NCBI GenBank assembly: GCA_034522175.1 | Contig: JAXHLQ010000001.1 | Location: 1-64,000 of the forward strand | Origin: JAIPDZ01 sp034522175 | GTDB taxonomy: Bacteria > Desulfobacterota > DSM-4660 > Desulfatiglandales > Desulfatiglandaceae | Direction: 5' to 3' | DNA length: 64,000 nt | Shown here: in pieces, positions 7,291 to 17,031 of the stretch | Layout: each line of letters opens with the position of its first letter | Numbering within the stretch: the stretch's first letter is position 1 | Position numbers and translations under genes: made by a program | Notes under the pieces: generated by a model | The model's input: only the letters and a program-made list of their open reading frames with translations | Told to the model about the DNA's origin: nothing | The model's database searches: none

Positions 7291-8383
7291 CACGCCTATG
7301 TGCCCGTCGGGCATTGGGCCAGAAGCACTTGATATGCGTCCCGTGATTCGGTCTGGATTGGATCTCAAACAGGCCGGACAGGAATTCGGTGCGGTCACGC
7401 ATGCTTTCCAGCCCTATCCCCTCTCCCTTGGATGCGGCGTCCGAGTCGCCATCAGACGGGAAGCCAATTCCATTATCACGAATGGTAAGGGCCAACCCAT
7501 CCCGGCCCTCCTCTAAGTAAATTTCCGCTCTTGTGGCATTGCTGTGCTTGGATACGTTATTCAAGGCTTCCTGCAAAATACGATACACAGCGGTTTTCAG
7601 TTCTTCGCTGATATTTTCCTCGTTCACATGCACCTGGTTGATAATTTCCAGATTTTCGGAGACCTGCCGGGTTTTTTTGCAGAGAGACACTATGGCTGCC
7701 GAAAGATCCTTGTCCGCCAGGAGGGGAGGTCTCAGGTGAGAACATGTCGCGCGAACCTCATCCATGGTCAGCTTGACCCAACCGATAATCTCTTCCAATG
7801 AGGTGCCTTCGGATATGTTTCCATTTTGTTGATAATAGCATTTCTCTTCCAGGGCATATTTTATCGCAGTCAGTGTAGAGCCTGTGCTGTCATGAAGTTC
7901 CCGGGCGATTCGATCCCGCTCTTTTTCCTGTATGGTCAGCAATTTCTTGGAAACCCGCTCCAGTTGTTCCTGCCGTTCCTGAAGCAGCGATAATGTCCGG
8001 TGGCGCTCCAGCGCGTATCGAATGGTTCTCTCCAGCAGGTTGTGTGTCAGACCGGTCTTCTCGAGATAATCCGCAGCACCTTCCTGCATCGCCTTCATAT
8101 CCACATCTGGATTTCCTCTCCCAGTGAACATAATGACCGGGTTATTGAATCCCCGTTTGTGCAGTTCAGGAATAAGGTCCAAACCGGTTTTCTCTCCCAA
8201 AGAGTAGTCAACAAACACCAAATCGCACGAATGATGATTCATCCATTCCAAGCCGGACGCATAGGAGGTCACGAAGTCCACATCGAAGTGAAAGTTTGAA
8301 ATTTCGTTCAGCGTATGTCGGAAAAGCACATGGTCATCCTGATCATCATCCACCATCAGAATTCTAACCAGCGGTTTATCCAA
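7280..8383 (-). CDS. Hybrid receiver-histidine kinase (HisKA_3 type)
   Basis: 367 residues without membrane segments, so cytoplasmic. It has an N-terminal receiver domain with acidic pocket V-D-D-D and phospho-acceptor Asp59. A coiled coil (about 125-155) leads to a HisKA_3 dimerisation domain with His164 in R-E-L-H-D-S-T-G-S-T. The ATPase domain follows (A-L-N-N-V-S-K-H-S-N-A, D-N-G-I-G-F, G-I-G-L-E-S-M-R-D-R). A receiver placed before the kinase core suggests it takes phosphate or a signal from another kinase. The NarL-type regulator in the tail-to-tail neighbour is the probable output. Confidence 0.92.
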   Translation of the reverse strand: MDKPLVRILMVDDDQDDHVLFRHTLNEISNFHFDVDFVTSYASGLEWMNHHSCDLVFVDYSLGEKTGLDLIPELHKRGFNNPVIMFTGRGNPDVDMKAMQEGAADYLEKTGLTHNLLERTIRYALERHRTLSLLQERQEQLERVSKKLLTIQEKERDRIARELHDSTGSTLTAIKYALEEKCYYQQNGNISEGTSLEEIIGWVKLTMDEVRATCSHLRPPLLADKDLSAAIVSLCKKTRQVSENLEIINQVHVNEENISEELKTAVYRILQEALNNVSKHSNATRAEIYLEEGRDGLALTIRDNGIGFPSDGDSDAASKGEGIGLESMRDRTEFLSGLFEIQSRPNHGTHIKCFWPNARRAHRRVTS

Positions 8384-8487
8384 AACAACTCCTTATATTG
8401 AAATGAGAGGGATATATCGCGCCGTAAATATCTGATGTGGAAGCGTAACCCTTTTCGCTGAATAAATAAAGAGGCAAGAAATCACCG

Positions 8488-9372
8488 TCAGGGCTGAAAA
8501 GACTGAAGCATGGCTTCGATCCGCTTCGCTGACAGGGAGGCCTCCTGCCCCAGGGGCTTGTCTGTCACCGCCTCCCGGAAACCCGCACCGAACACCTCCC
8601 GCGCAGCAATCTGATAGAGGATACCGATAGAAAAGCGGTATTCCTCACCCATTGCCATGTGTAATGCAGCCATTTGATCTTTTGGGTCGTGATCCTCCGG
8701 TAACGGCTTGACACGCTCCTTATACCATGAAAGCGGATGGGTTCCCCAGGTGATGCAGGGCTGGATGATGTCCACATAGGAAAGGCCTTCATGCTGTATA
8801 GCCGCCGCCAGCATCTTGCTGAGACGGTCCTTATCCGCCGCGAACCCTCTCGCCACGAAGGTACAGTGGTGAAGAATGGCGAGGCCCAGGGCATTGAGCG
8901 GCTCCACCCGCACGCCTTCCTTCTGGATCGATCGCTTTTCCCCCTTTTCGGTCGTAGGGGACGCCTGCCCTTTGGTCAGGGCATAAATTTCATTGTTGTG
9001 CACCAGCATGGTGATGTTGGGATTTCTGCGCAAGGCATGAATAAAGTGGTTCCCCCCCTCCCCATAACAGTCGCCATCACCGGTCACCATTAGAGTGGTC
9101 AACTCGGGATTGGCTGTCTGAATCCCTGTGGCCACCGGTAAGGCCCTGCCGTGAAGGCCGTTGAAGAAATTGCATTTGAGATAATGGGAGAGTTTGGCCG
9201 CCTGTCCAATCCCTGAGATCAGACACACCTCATGGGGCTTTTTTCCCAACTCTACCAGAGCCGTCTTGAGCGCCTCTAAGATACTGAAATTGGGGCATCC
9301 CGGGCACCACTGGATTTCCACATCATTGGAAAACAGATCCTGGGTTTTTTCATTTTGTTTGCGATCGGTCAT
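8488..9372 (-). CDS. korB: 2-oxoacid:ferredoxin oxidoreductase, beta subunit
   Basis: 294 residues. The thiamine-diphosphate-binding subunit carries G-D-G-D-C-Y-G-E-G-G-N-H (about 97-108) and the typical V-H-N-N-E-I-Y-A-L-T-K-G-Q-A-S-P. Cysteines in W-C-P-G-C-P-N (23 and 26) and in Q-P-C-I-T-W are ligands of the proximal [4Fe-4S] cluster. With KorA it oxidises a 2-oxoacid (2-oxoglutarate, pyruvate or a branched one) with CoA to acyl-CoA, CO2 and reduced ferredoxin, or runs in reverse. Substrate cannot be told from sequence. It overlaps the korA 3' end by 23 bp. No delta (ferredoxin-like) subunit gene is adjacent. Confidence 0.93.
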   Translation of the reverse strand: MTDRKQNEKTQDLFSNDVEIQWCPGCPNFSILEALKTALVELGKKPHEVCLISGIGQAAKLSHYLKCNFFNGLHGRALPVATGIQTANPELTTLMVTGDGDCYGEGGNHFIHALRRNPNITMLVHNNEIYALTKGQASPTTEKGEKRSIQKEGVRVEPLNALGLAILHHCTFVARGFAADKDRLSKMLAAAIQHEGLSYVDIIQPCITWGTHPLSWYKERVKPLPEDHDPKDQMAALHMAMGEEYRFSIGILYQIAAREVFGAGFREAVTDKPLGQEASLSAKRIEAMLQSFQP

Positions 9373-11035
9373 GGATTTGTCTCCTGATCTCTTCTGCCGT
9401 TAACGGCAGACCGTTGTACTTGAGTACATGGCCTTCAAAAGAAATGGGATATTCACTTCTGAGCAGACGCGCCAACTGGCCGGTAGCGTTCGCTTCAACC
9501 GTCCAGTACGACCGGTCCGGCGGCCAATCCATTTGAGGAAGGGGCCAGAGTTCGGTGAAATGGATCATACCGACCTTGATGCCGTCGTCTCTCAAAAGAT
9601 CTATCGCCTCCCGCATGGCCCCCCGGCAGGATCCCCACCCCACAAGGACCACCTCCGCCGTATCGATTTGATCGGTTTCCGGCGGGGCCACCGCCGCTTT
9701 CAGGGCCTCGGTTTTGGCACGGCGTTTTTCCGCCATGGCCGGAGCGATCTCCTTGAGGTCTTCTGTAATGTGTCCCCATTCATCGTGTTCATCGCTGTCG
9801 GCGCCCACGAGATGCTCACTTTGACCAGGATACAGCCTGGGAGAAATACCCGTTTCGGTCAGCTCATATCGTTTATAAGCCGATATGGTGGACCCGTCGG
9901 TCAAATGGTATTCGGGCCGGGCCTCGTTTGCACCGGGGGTTTCCATGGAAAACTGGGATTCGGCGAGGAATTGGTCCGTCAAAATGATCACAGGGATCTG
10001 AAACCGATCGGCCAGATTAAATGCACGCACCGTTTTGTGAAACAGGTCCCTGGGGTCGGACGGCGCCATGACCATCTTGGGGAATTCACCGTGACCCGCG
10101 TGAACGGCAAAGAGGAGATCGCCCTGTGCGGTCCGCGTGGGAAGCCCCGTAGCCGGTCCCGGCCGCTGACCCAGCACCACCACCACCGGCGTTTCGGTCA
10201 TTCCGGCGAGGCTGATCCCTTCCGCCATGAGGGCGAATCCACCACCGGAAGTAGCGGTCATGGCCCGGGTTCCGGCAAAGCTGGCACCAATGGCCATATT
10301 GATGGCGGCGATTTCGTCTTCCGCCTGCTCGGCAAACACTCCCCACTCCCTGGAATGATCGGCCAGGGTGGTAATAATGGATGTAGAGGGGCTCATGGGA
10401 TAGGCAGCGATAAAGCAGCAACCGGCATGAACCGCCGCGATGGGAAGCATGTCATTCCCGGCGATGAGGCTATAGGCGGCCTCACGAGACGGCAGTTCCC
10501 ATGGACATTGGTCTCGGCATGACTGATCTGCCATCCGGTACCCCTTGTCTGCCGCATCCCTGTTATTCTGGATCACCGTGTCATCTTTTCCTTCGAAGTG
10601 TTTTGAAATCCTGTCTTTCAGGCGATCCAGATCCATCCCCAGGATGCCCGCCAGGACTCCTGCTGCGATCGTATTGGCATAGATGGGATCGTCAAATGCC
10701 TCTTTTGCCGCCTTCCGAAAGGCAATGGTGATCCCCGCGCCCTCCGTGTCATTTTCAGCGACCAAAATGCCCTCTTTCTTTAAAATCGGCTGATACTTTT
10801 TGGCCGCATCCGGATTGAGGGCCATCAAAATATCCGCCTCCTCGAGCGGTGCATTCACCGGTTGATCCCCGATTCGAATGGCAAACCGGTTCACCCCGCC
10901 GCGTATCCGGGATTCGTATTCCTGCCAGCTGAACACGGCATATCCCTGCCCAGAGACCACACGGGTAAATATTTCCCCGATGCTCTGAATGCCCTCACCG
11001 GCTGCCCCGGCAATGACAATATTGATATCGTTCAT
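9350..11035 (-). CDS. korA: 2-oxoacid:ferredoxin oxidoreductase, fused gamma-alpha subunit
   Basis: The start is taken at ATG 11035 (M-N-D-I-N-I-V-I-A-G-A-A-G-E-G), preceded by AGGAAAGGA; an in-frame extension 25 codons upstream lacks family similarity. Residues 1 to about 180 are the gamma domain (G-A-A-G-E-G-I-Q-S-I-G; S-R-I-R-G-G-V-N-R-F). The remainder is the alpha, pyrimidine-binding domain (A-A-Y-P-M-S-P-S-T, then A-E-D-E-I-A-A-I-N-M-A-I-G-A-S-F-A-G). The gamma-alpha fusion is typical of two-subunit Kor/Ofor enzymes that feed low-potential electrons to ferredoxin. Confidence 0.93.
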   Translation of the reverse strand: MNDINIVIAGAAGEGIQSIGEIFTRVVSGQGYAVFSWQEYESRIRGGVNRFAIRIGDQPVNAPLEEADILMALNPDAAKKYQPILKKEGILVAENDTEGAGITIAFRKAAKEAFDDPIYANTIAAGVLAGILGMDLDRLKDRISKHFEGKDDTVIQNNRDAADKGYRMADQSCRDQCPWELPSREAAYSLIAGNDMLPIAAVHAGCCFIAAYPMSPSTSIITTLADHSREWGVFAEQAEDEIAAINMAIGASFAGTRAMTATSGGGFALMAEGISLAGMTETPVVVVLGQRPGPATGLPTRTAQGDLLFAVHAGHGEFPKMVMAPSDPRDLFHKTVRAFNLADRFQIPVIILTDQFLAESQFSMETPGANEARPEYHLTDGSTISAYKRYELTETGISPRLYPGQSEHLVGADSDEHDEWGHITEDLKEIAPAMAEKRRAKTEALKAAVAPPETDQIDTAEVVLVGWGSCRGAMREAIDLLRDDGIKVGMIHFTELWPLPQMDWPPDRSYWTVEANATGQLARLLRSEYPISFEGHVLKYNGLPLTAEEIRRQIHDRSQTK

Positions 11036-11226
11036 GGCACGTCCTTTCCTGATAAAGCTCAGCGGTCGCCTGCCCCGTCTCCGCCACGAAGTCCGCATGG
11101 TGCATACCACTGAGACAATTTAATAAGCATCTATTCTGGGGTTCGGGGCTGCATTATACCATGGGGTCTTGACGGTAATCGCGCCGCCTTCTCTATGTAT
11201 TTGGATCGCCGGACTGCGTTCAATAT

Positions 11227-13644
11227 TCAGCCATTGCTGGCCAAGGGAACGCGTTTACCGTCGTCCTCCAGGGCCACAGCGAGGGCCTCGTCGATCCGCT
11301 CCACCAGGACGATTTCCAGATCGTTCCGGACCTCTTCGGGGAGATCTTCCAGATCCTTTTCGTTGCGGACGGGAAGAATCACCATCTTGAGTCCCGCCCG
11401 GTGTGCGGCCAACACCTTCATCTTGATGCCGCCCACAGGCAACACCCGGCCCCGAAGGGTGACCTCACCGGTCATCCCCACATCACTTCGGACCGGCCGG
11501 TCGCTGAACAGGCTGGCCACGGCCAACACCAGGGCCAGACCCGCGGACGGCCCATCTTTGGGAATGGCCCCCGCCGGCACGTGGACATGCACATCGGTTT
11601 CTCCGAACGCCAGAGGATCGAAGCCCAGAAGCTCGGCCTTGGAGCGCACGAAACTGTGAGCGATCTGGGCGCTTTCCTTCATCACATCCCCGAGATGACC
11701 GGTGAGGGTCAGCGCCCCCTTTCCTTTCATCCGGGTGGCCTCAATAAAGAGGATATCGCCCCCCACCGCGGTGACCGCCAGTCCGGTGGCAATCCCCGGC
11801 ACCTCGATGGGCTCACAGCACTCGGCTTCAAACTGCTCCTTCTTCAAGTATCTTCGAACCAGTTCCGGCGTCACTTCCACTGCGGCACGCTTTTTCGAGG
11901 CAATACGGACGGCTGCCTTGCGGCACACCGCTCCGATCTGCCGTTCCAGGTTGCGGACCCCGGCCTCACGGGTATAGTCCCGCACCACCTTCCTGAGCGC
12001 CTCCTCGCTGAACGCGATCTCATCTTCTCTGAGACCGTTTCGGGCCAGTTGGCGCGGCACGAGGTATTTGGTGGCAATATGGACCTTTTCATACTCCGTA
12101 TACCCATCCAGATGAATCACTTCCATACGGTCCCTGAGCGGCGATGGAATGGTCTCCAGCTGATTGGCCGTGGTGATGAAAATGACATCACTCAGGTCAA
12201 AATCGACATCTAAGTAATGATCCCTGAAGGCCTGATTCTGGGCCGGATCCAGAACCTCCAGAAGTGCGCTGCTCGGGTCGCCCCGCCAGTCGCTCCCTAC
12301 CTTGTCCACCTCATCCAGCATGAACACGGGATTCCGGGTGCCCGCCCGTTTGATGGCCTGGAGAATCCGGCCCGGCATGGCCCCGATATACGTCCGGCGA
12401 TGACCGCGGATTTCTGCTTCGTCCCGCATACCCCCCAGGCTCATGCGGGTAAACCGCCGGGAGAGTGCCCGGGCGATACTCTGCCCCAGACTGGTTTTTC
12501 CCACCCCCGGCGGGCCCACAAAGCAGAGGATGGCACCCATGGCCTCCGAGGGCGTCACCGTCTCCTCGTCGGGGGCATCGTTCTGCCGCTCCATTAAGAG
12601 CTTTCGAACCGCGAGATATTCAATAATCCGCTCCTTGACTTCTTCAAGATCATAATGATCTTCGTCCAGGATCTCCCGAGCCAGATCGATGTCGGTCTGG
12701 TCCTCGCTCCGCTCGGTCCAGGGTAACTCCAGGATCCAGTCAAGATAGGTTTTGATTACCGAATACTCGGGGGACTGGGGCGTCATCTGGCTCATCCGCT
12801 TCAATTCCCGGGCGGCCTCTTTTCTGGCCTCCTCCGGCAGATCCGCCTTTTCAAGTTTTTCCCGGTATTCATCCGCTACCGAGCCCTCGGATTCCGCTTC
12901 ACCCAGCTCTTTCTGAATGGCCTTAAGCTGTTGCCTCAGATAGTAGTCACGCTGGGCCTTGTCCATCTCTTCCCGTGCTTCGCTCTGGATCTTTTTGTCC
13001 AGGCTGAGCACCTCTTTTTCATGGGACAAATGGGAAATCAACTGCTGCATCTTTTCTTTAACGCTGTCCGTTTCCAGCACCGACTGTTCCTTTTCCACAC
13101 CCATCTCCGCTGTACTGGACACCAGATAGACCAAACGCCGCGGCTCCTGAATCTGCCGCAGAAAGCCGGTACCCCCTTTGGAGAACCTGGCGGACAAACT
13201 GAAGACCTCCTGGGCGAGATCCTGGAGGCTCCTGATGAGGGCGTCTGTTTCCACGCCCTCCTCCACCACATCCGGGACCATTACGATGCGGGCCCGAAGA
13301 TACGGTTCCTCCTGTATCCACTCATCGACTCGAAACCGGTCAATACCGCGCACGATGGCATGCAGGGCCCCGTTGGCATCATAGATGACCTGTTCGATCT
13401 TGGCCACAGTGCCCATGCCATGAAGTTGATCGGGCTTTGGCTCCTCTACGGTGCCGTCCCTTGAAGTCACCAAACCCACCAGTCCTTCCCCTTTTGAGAC
13501 CGCCTCGATCAACCGCACCGACCGCGGCCGGCCGATCATCAGGGGAATGACCGCAAAGGGAAACACCACGGTATTGCGTAATGGCAATATGGGCAGATCA
13601 CTCGGAATGTCGACGGTGTGATCTGTGAGATGTTCTTGGATCAT
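11227..13644 (-). CDS. lon: ATP-dependent protease Lon
   Basis: 805 residues, standard length for LonA. The N-terminal substrate domain starts L-P-I-L-P-L-R-N-T-V-V-F-P. Walker A G-P-P-G-V-G-K-T is at about 377-384, Walker B F-M-L-D-E-V-D-K follows, and the proteolytic domain has the catalytic Ser in K-D-G-P-S-A-G and the Lys in G-G-I-K-M-K-V-L-A-A-H-R. The enzyme degrades damaged and regulatory proteins in the cytosol. It is preceded by AGGAGG at a good distance and appears monocistronic. Confidence 0.97.
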   Translation of the reverse strand: MIQEHLTDHTVDIPSDLPILPLRNTVVFPFAVIPLMIGRPRSVRLIEAVSKGEGLVGLVTSRDGTVEEPKPDQLHGMGTVAKIEQVIYDANGALHAIVRGIDRFRVDEWIQEEPYLRARIVMVPDVVEEGVETDALIRSLQDLAQEVFSLSARFSKGGTGFLRQIQEPRRLVYLVSSTAEMGVEKEQSVLETDSVKEKMQQLISHLSHEKEVLSLDKKIQSEAREEMDKAQRDYYLRQQLKAIQKELGEAESEGSVADEYREKLEKADLPEEARKEAARELKRMSQMTPQSPEYSVIKTYLDWILELPWTERSEDQTDIDLAREILDEDHYDLEEVKERIIEYLAVRKLLMERQNDAPDEETVTPSEAMGAILCFVGPPGVGKTSLGQSIARALSRRFTRMSLGGMRDEAEIRGHRRTYIGAMPGRILQAIKRAGTRNPVFMLDEVDKVGSDWRGDPSSALLEVLDPAQNQAFRDHYLDVDFDLSDVIFITTANQLETIPSPLRDRMEVIHLDGYTEYEKVHIATKYLVPRQLARNGLREDEIAFSEEALRKVVRDYTREAGVRNLERQIGAVCRKAAVRIASKKRAAVEVTPELVRRYLKKEQFEAECCEPIEVPGIATGLAVTAVGGDILFIEATRMKGKGALTLTGHLGDVMKESAQIAHSFVRSKAELLGFDPLAFGETDVHVHVPAGAIPKDGPSAGLALVLAVASLFSDRPVRSDVGMTGEVTLRGRVLPVGGIKMKVLAAHRAGLKMVILPVRNEKDLEDLPEEVRNDLEIVLVERIDEALAVALEDDGKRVPLASNG

Positions 13645-14081
13645 GCGATTCCTCCTTGCATAAGAATTTAAAATAACACGCGATATCCACGTATTAGACG
13701 TTTTTTGAAATCATCGGTGTTCATTTTTTAAACACCTAATAATTAAAAGATAATTCCCCTGGATGGAATGTAAAGGGCAAATCGGTTAGTGAAGATGAGT
13801 GAACAGGTGAGGCAGGTGTCAGGTTTTGGATTTCCGGGACCTCATGAATTCTGTCGGGAGTGCGCTGCAGATGACGGATATCGGCCTGCAAGAACCAGAG
13901 GCCCATGTGTGAGCTGTCGCCGCCCTGAGTTCGTAATAAAGACCAGGACGCTGGGGCCTTTGGTTCCTATAACGAACCAAAGGGGGCACAAGTCCCACCA
14001 GCTCCCTGAGGATGGAATGGATGATGTGGCTCAGCCGTGCGCCGGGTCACATCTTCCCGATAGACATATTCGTGGCTGGAC
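13645..14081. other. Intergenic region upstream of lon
   Basis: No credible gene. An AT-rich part next to lon contains GGTGTT-(9 bp)-AACACC at 13716-13736, a weak candidate operator. Bases 13957-13983 form a 10-bp perfect stem (CCTTTGGTTC/GAACCAAAGG, 7-nt loop). It has no T-run on either strand, so I do not call it a terminator. Confidence 0.5.
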
Positions 14082-14333
14082 CTATACTTTATCGATCCGA
14101 TCCTTGAGCTGAGCGATGTCCACCCCCAGATTGACGCACTGCTTGCCGTCCATGCAATCATTTGCGTCCTCCGGGTTCAAATAGGTCTTGAGCTTGTGCT
14201 TCCCCTGTTCCAGGTTCACCACATAGGCATCCTTCTCCGCATCAAAATCCACCTTAACCTCCATATTGCACTCACCGATCTCCGGATAGATGGACTTGAT
14301 CTTCTGACATAGTTCATCGCTGTCGTGCGGCAT
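14082..14333 (-). CDS. Small conserved-looking hypothetical protein
   Basis: 83 residues, acidic, with three cysteines (L-C-Q-K-I, G-E-C-N-M, N-D-C-M-D-G-K-Q-C). A strong AGGAGG ribosome-binding site sits 7 bp before the ATG, which supports it as real. The alternating pattern M-E-V-K-V-D-F-D-A ... Y-V-V-N-L suggests a small beta-rich domain. I do not recognise the family. It is downstream of the ferritin-like gene on the same strand. Confidence 0.6.
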   Translation of the reverse strand: MPHDSDELCQKIKSIYPEIGECNMEVKVDFDAEKDAYVVNLEQGKHKLKTYLNPEDANDCMDGKQCVNLGVDIAQLKDRIDKV

Positions 14334-14447
14334 GTTTTTCCTCCTTTTCCATTTTCAGTTTGTGTCTTATTGAACGTTTCTTCGTTCCGTAAGAAGGCAT
14401 GGTCTGCCCTGTTCGTCATTCCGGACCCGAAATTGGGAACATGACTT

Positions 14448-14489
14448 GTGACCTCTAACTCCCGACTCCTGACCTCTGACCTCTGACTT
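14448..14489. repeat. Tandem heptamer array (CTGACCT type)
   Basis: Six consecutive 7-bp units: GTGACCT, CTAACTC, CCGACTC, CTGACCT, CTGACCT, CTGACTT. The array directly abuts the stop codon of the ferritin-like gene at 14490. Confidence 0.75.
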
Positions 14490-15125
14490 CTATGCTCCAC
14501 TCCGGCTGTCGTCACACGGCTCGTCCGGATTCATTGCCCGGGCCTGCTCCGCACCCATGGCGGTCTCGGTGGTACAGGCCGGCATCTGGTACAGGCTCAT
14601 CTTCTCGCACCCCACCGTTTCTCTCAGTTCCCGTGAGAGGCGCTTAAGGTGTTCCTTTTCCTCTTTCAGGATCCCGTCCACAAATTCCTTGCCTTTATCT
14701 TCCTCAGTCAGATCTTTAAGGATCAGATAGAAGGTAATGGAATCCTTTTCAAACCGGATGGCCAGCCTGAGGGCATCCTCTACACGACGCACCTCAGCAA
14801 TATAGCGCTCCACATGTTCGGTTTTCCGAAACACATTCATATCTGCCGTATCCCGGATGTACTGCGCCACTTCCTCATCCCGCTTCCGGTAAACATCATC
14901 CGAAGGGTCATAATCGGTCGGGCGTCTGGCCGCATCGGGCAGTTCGGCGCGCATCTGTTCCAGCTCCCGGAGGTGCTTTTCCTCCTGGTCTTTCAGGTCG
15001 GCAAACATCGCCTTCACATTGTCGTCGGTGGCAGCCGCCCGGGCCTTCTCGTAAAATTGAATTCCGTTTTTCTCAATACCAATGGCAATCCCGAACACCT
15101 CATCTGCATTAAAACCGAGTATCAT
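14490..15125 (-). CDS. Ferritin-like / rubrerythrin-family protein
   Basis: The start is ATG 15125 (M-I-L-G-F-N-A-D-E-V-F), which has AGGAG nine bases upstream; a longer frame to 15161 overlaps that ribosome-binding site. 211 residues form a four-helix ferritin-like bundle in two repeats: E-K-N-G-I-Q-F-Y-E-K plus E-E-K-H-L-R-E-L, then E-K-D-S-I-T-F-Y plus E-E-K-E-H-L-K-R-L. These give the Glu and E-x-x-H diiron ligands. There is no C-terminal rubredoxin domain. The last 35 residues contain four cysteines and are disordered-looking. Probably oxidative-stress or iron handling. Confidence 0.88.
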   Translation of the reverse strand: MILGFNADEVFGIAIGIEKNGIQFYEKARAAATDDNVKAMFADLKDQEEKHLRELEQMRAELPDAARRPTDYDPSDDVYRKRDEEVAQYIRDTADMNVFRKTEHVERYIAEVRRVEDALRLAIRFEKDSITFYLILKDLTEEDKGKEFVDGILKEEKEHLKRLSRELRETVGCEKMSLYQMPACTTETAMGAEQARAMNPDEPCDDSRSGA

Positions 15126-15375
15126 ATCATATGTCTCCTTTCTGTAAAACCTATGGTTCAATAAATTACCTCATACCGTGGTCCGAGAAAATGGGGTATA
15201 GACAGTATATCGGCATCAGATGCAGTGTAGTCGTTCCGGTGACATTCGTCAAATGGCAGCACTTGAGGTTGCTGAAACGCGGGATCAGGCCGTGAAGGGC
15301 TCTTTTCCGAGGCACGTAAATACCGCACTCATTTCAAATCACGGCAGTGAAGCTTCGACGCTTGTTACGGCAGGT

Positions 15376-17031
15376 CTATTCTATGCTCACGCTATCCTGG
15401 GTTAGGAGGCGCGCGGAATCGTTGGCCATGGCGGTGTAATAGGTCACAAAGCGGTCGGTTTCCGGTGATGGGTGTCGACCCAGATTATGGGCCCAGCGAT
15501 AGGCAATGGGCTGGTACCAGAGTCGCGCCGTGATATGAAAGGGGCCGTCTGCGTCTCTCGCGGGGATCGTATATTGAACCCGATCCCCACCCCCCTGAAA
15601 ATCGTCATCCTTTCCGGCCCGTCCCCGAACCGCGACATCTGCATCCACGCTGTCTTTGTGAAACCCACTGGGAAGCATCCGGTTATCCTTGATAAACCGG
15701 ATGGCGGACAACAACCCGGTGGTGACCCGGTCCCAGGGGGTCACCATGATGGCCTCGTAGATCTGAACCTTTGCTTCCTGATCGATACGGGCATAATGGG
15801 GTTCATACAGGGAAGGATCCCGGTCGTTGTCATTGCCGGCTATGGATCCGTCCGGGTTGAGCGCCCCCGACTCGAATATCCTGCGGTCCCGGCCGTCGTG
15901 AACCGTCAATTGAATCCACACCCGTCTCGACGGATAGGCCGTGGGCAGCTTGTGACCGGTCAGGTTGCCAACACGGACATCGATGCTGAGCTGTTCGCCG
16001 GACCTGCGGCGCGGATCGATGGTCAGGGTGGCTGCATCGGTGGTCAGATTGGCCTCGGTTTCCCGAACCGCACGGCTCAGGTTCTGGGGCAGTGCCTGGA
16101 CCGCCAGCGGGGTGGCATAGAGCCGCAGCATGTTGAGCATAAAGAAGTTGCCGCCCCGAAAGGCGTGTCTGGAAAAGGCGTCCCTGGAAATCCCCAGCAC
16201 AGACGTGATGGGCATGGGGTCGTTTATAAGGGGCATGTGACACGACTGGCAGCTCTGCGCCTGGGCGTCTTCTCGGGCATAATCGCTGTGACGCCATTCC
16301 AGATAGGGTACCTGTTCGGGCAATCGGCCGATGACGTCTCCGTCCGGACCCAGTGTTTGCGTATACAGTGTATGACACGATGCGCACAGAGCGGATTGCT
16401 GAAGGTGAAGCCCCTCGGTCGGGGCAAATCGGCCGGCCGACCGCATTACCCGGGTGCGGCCCGCATCCACTTCAAACGGCCCAAACGCCGAACGGGTGCC
16501 GGGCGCTTTCTCGGTATTGATCATAAATCCCGCGGTGAAACTCTCGGGTGTTCCCAGGTTCTCGGCCTGAATCTGGTGGCACAGGGTACAGGACACCCCG
16601 TCCGCGGCCCACACGGCCATGGGCGTCTGCTTGGCCAGGGCCGGGGCCAGCGAAAAGACTGGGCCTTCCCGTCCCTCAACATGGGCCTGGTAACGGGCCA
16701 TGGGCATATGACACGCCGCACATTCATCCTGGATGTGCGCCCGGGCCTCGGGATGATCCAGGGTCTCCCGGCGGACCGCGGCCTGCCAGTAGGGGTCCCT
16801 GGACGAATTGGCCATCATGGACGCCTCCCAACTGTATCCGATGGACACATCCCGACCCGAGGGGGCGGTCAACCCGTTGTGACAGGCCACACACCGGGTG
16901 GACGGCGCAAAAAGGGGCGGCACCTGACCCGGGTCGGTCGCCGATGGAGCGGCACGGCCGTTTGGGGCGAAACCCGCCAGGAGAAAAAGGATCGTCCCCA
17001 CCATCCACAGTGATGCGCTCATCTTCACCAT
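15376..17031 (-). CDS. Pentahaem c-type cytochrome, exported
   Basis: 551 residues with a signal peptide (hydrophobic stretch near residues 8-22, cleavage near G-R-A-A-P). Five C-x-x-C-H sites: C-V-A-C-H, C-A-A-C-H, C-T-L-C-H, C-A-S-C-H and C-Q-S-C-H, all in the first half. The second half is haem-free and beta-rich, about 230 residues, so the protein has a cytochrome head and a separate domain. The start overlaps the stop of the cytochrome-barrel gene (ATGGTGA), so the two are translationally coupled. ATG 17022 is an alternative start. Likely periplasmic or outer-surface electron transfer; substrate unknown. Confidence 0.88.
   Translation of the reverse strand: MVKMSASLWMVGTILFLLAGFAPNGRAAPSATDPGQVPPLFAPSTRCVACHNGLTAPSGRDVSIGYSWEASMMANSSRDPYWQAAVRRETLDHPEARAHIQDECAACHMPMARYQAHVEGREGPVFSLAPALAKQTPMAVWAADGVSCTLCHQIQAENLGTPESFTAGFMINTEKAPGTRSAFGPFEVDAGRTRVMRSAGRFAPTEGLHLQQSALCASCHTLYTQTLGPDGDVIGRLPEQVPYLEWRHSDYAREDAQAQSCQSCHMPLINDPMPITSVLGISRDAFSRHAFRGGNFFMLNMLRLYATPLAVQALPQNLSRAVRETEANLTTDAATLTIDPRRRSGEQLSIDVRVGNLTGHKLPTAYPSRRVWIQLTVHDGRDRRIFESGALNPDGSIAGNDNDRDPSLYEPHYARIDQEAKVQIYEAIMVTPWDRVTTGLLSAIRFIKDNRMLPSGFHKDSVDADVAVRGRAGKDDDFQGGGDRVQYTIPARDADGPFHITARLWYQPIAYRWAHNLGRHPSPETDRFVTYYTAMANDSARLLTQDSVSIE

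Noticed and set aside
9428..10522. 364-codon plus-strand frame opposite korA
   Set aside because: Antisense of a well-supported enzyme gene; its composition (many Gly, His, Arg) is typical of shadow frames in GC-rich DNA.
15472..17013. 513-codon plus-strand frame opposite the pentahaem cytochrome
   Set aside because: The opposite strand has five C-x-x-C-H motifs and a signal peptide; this frame has none of either.
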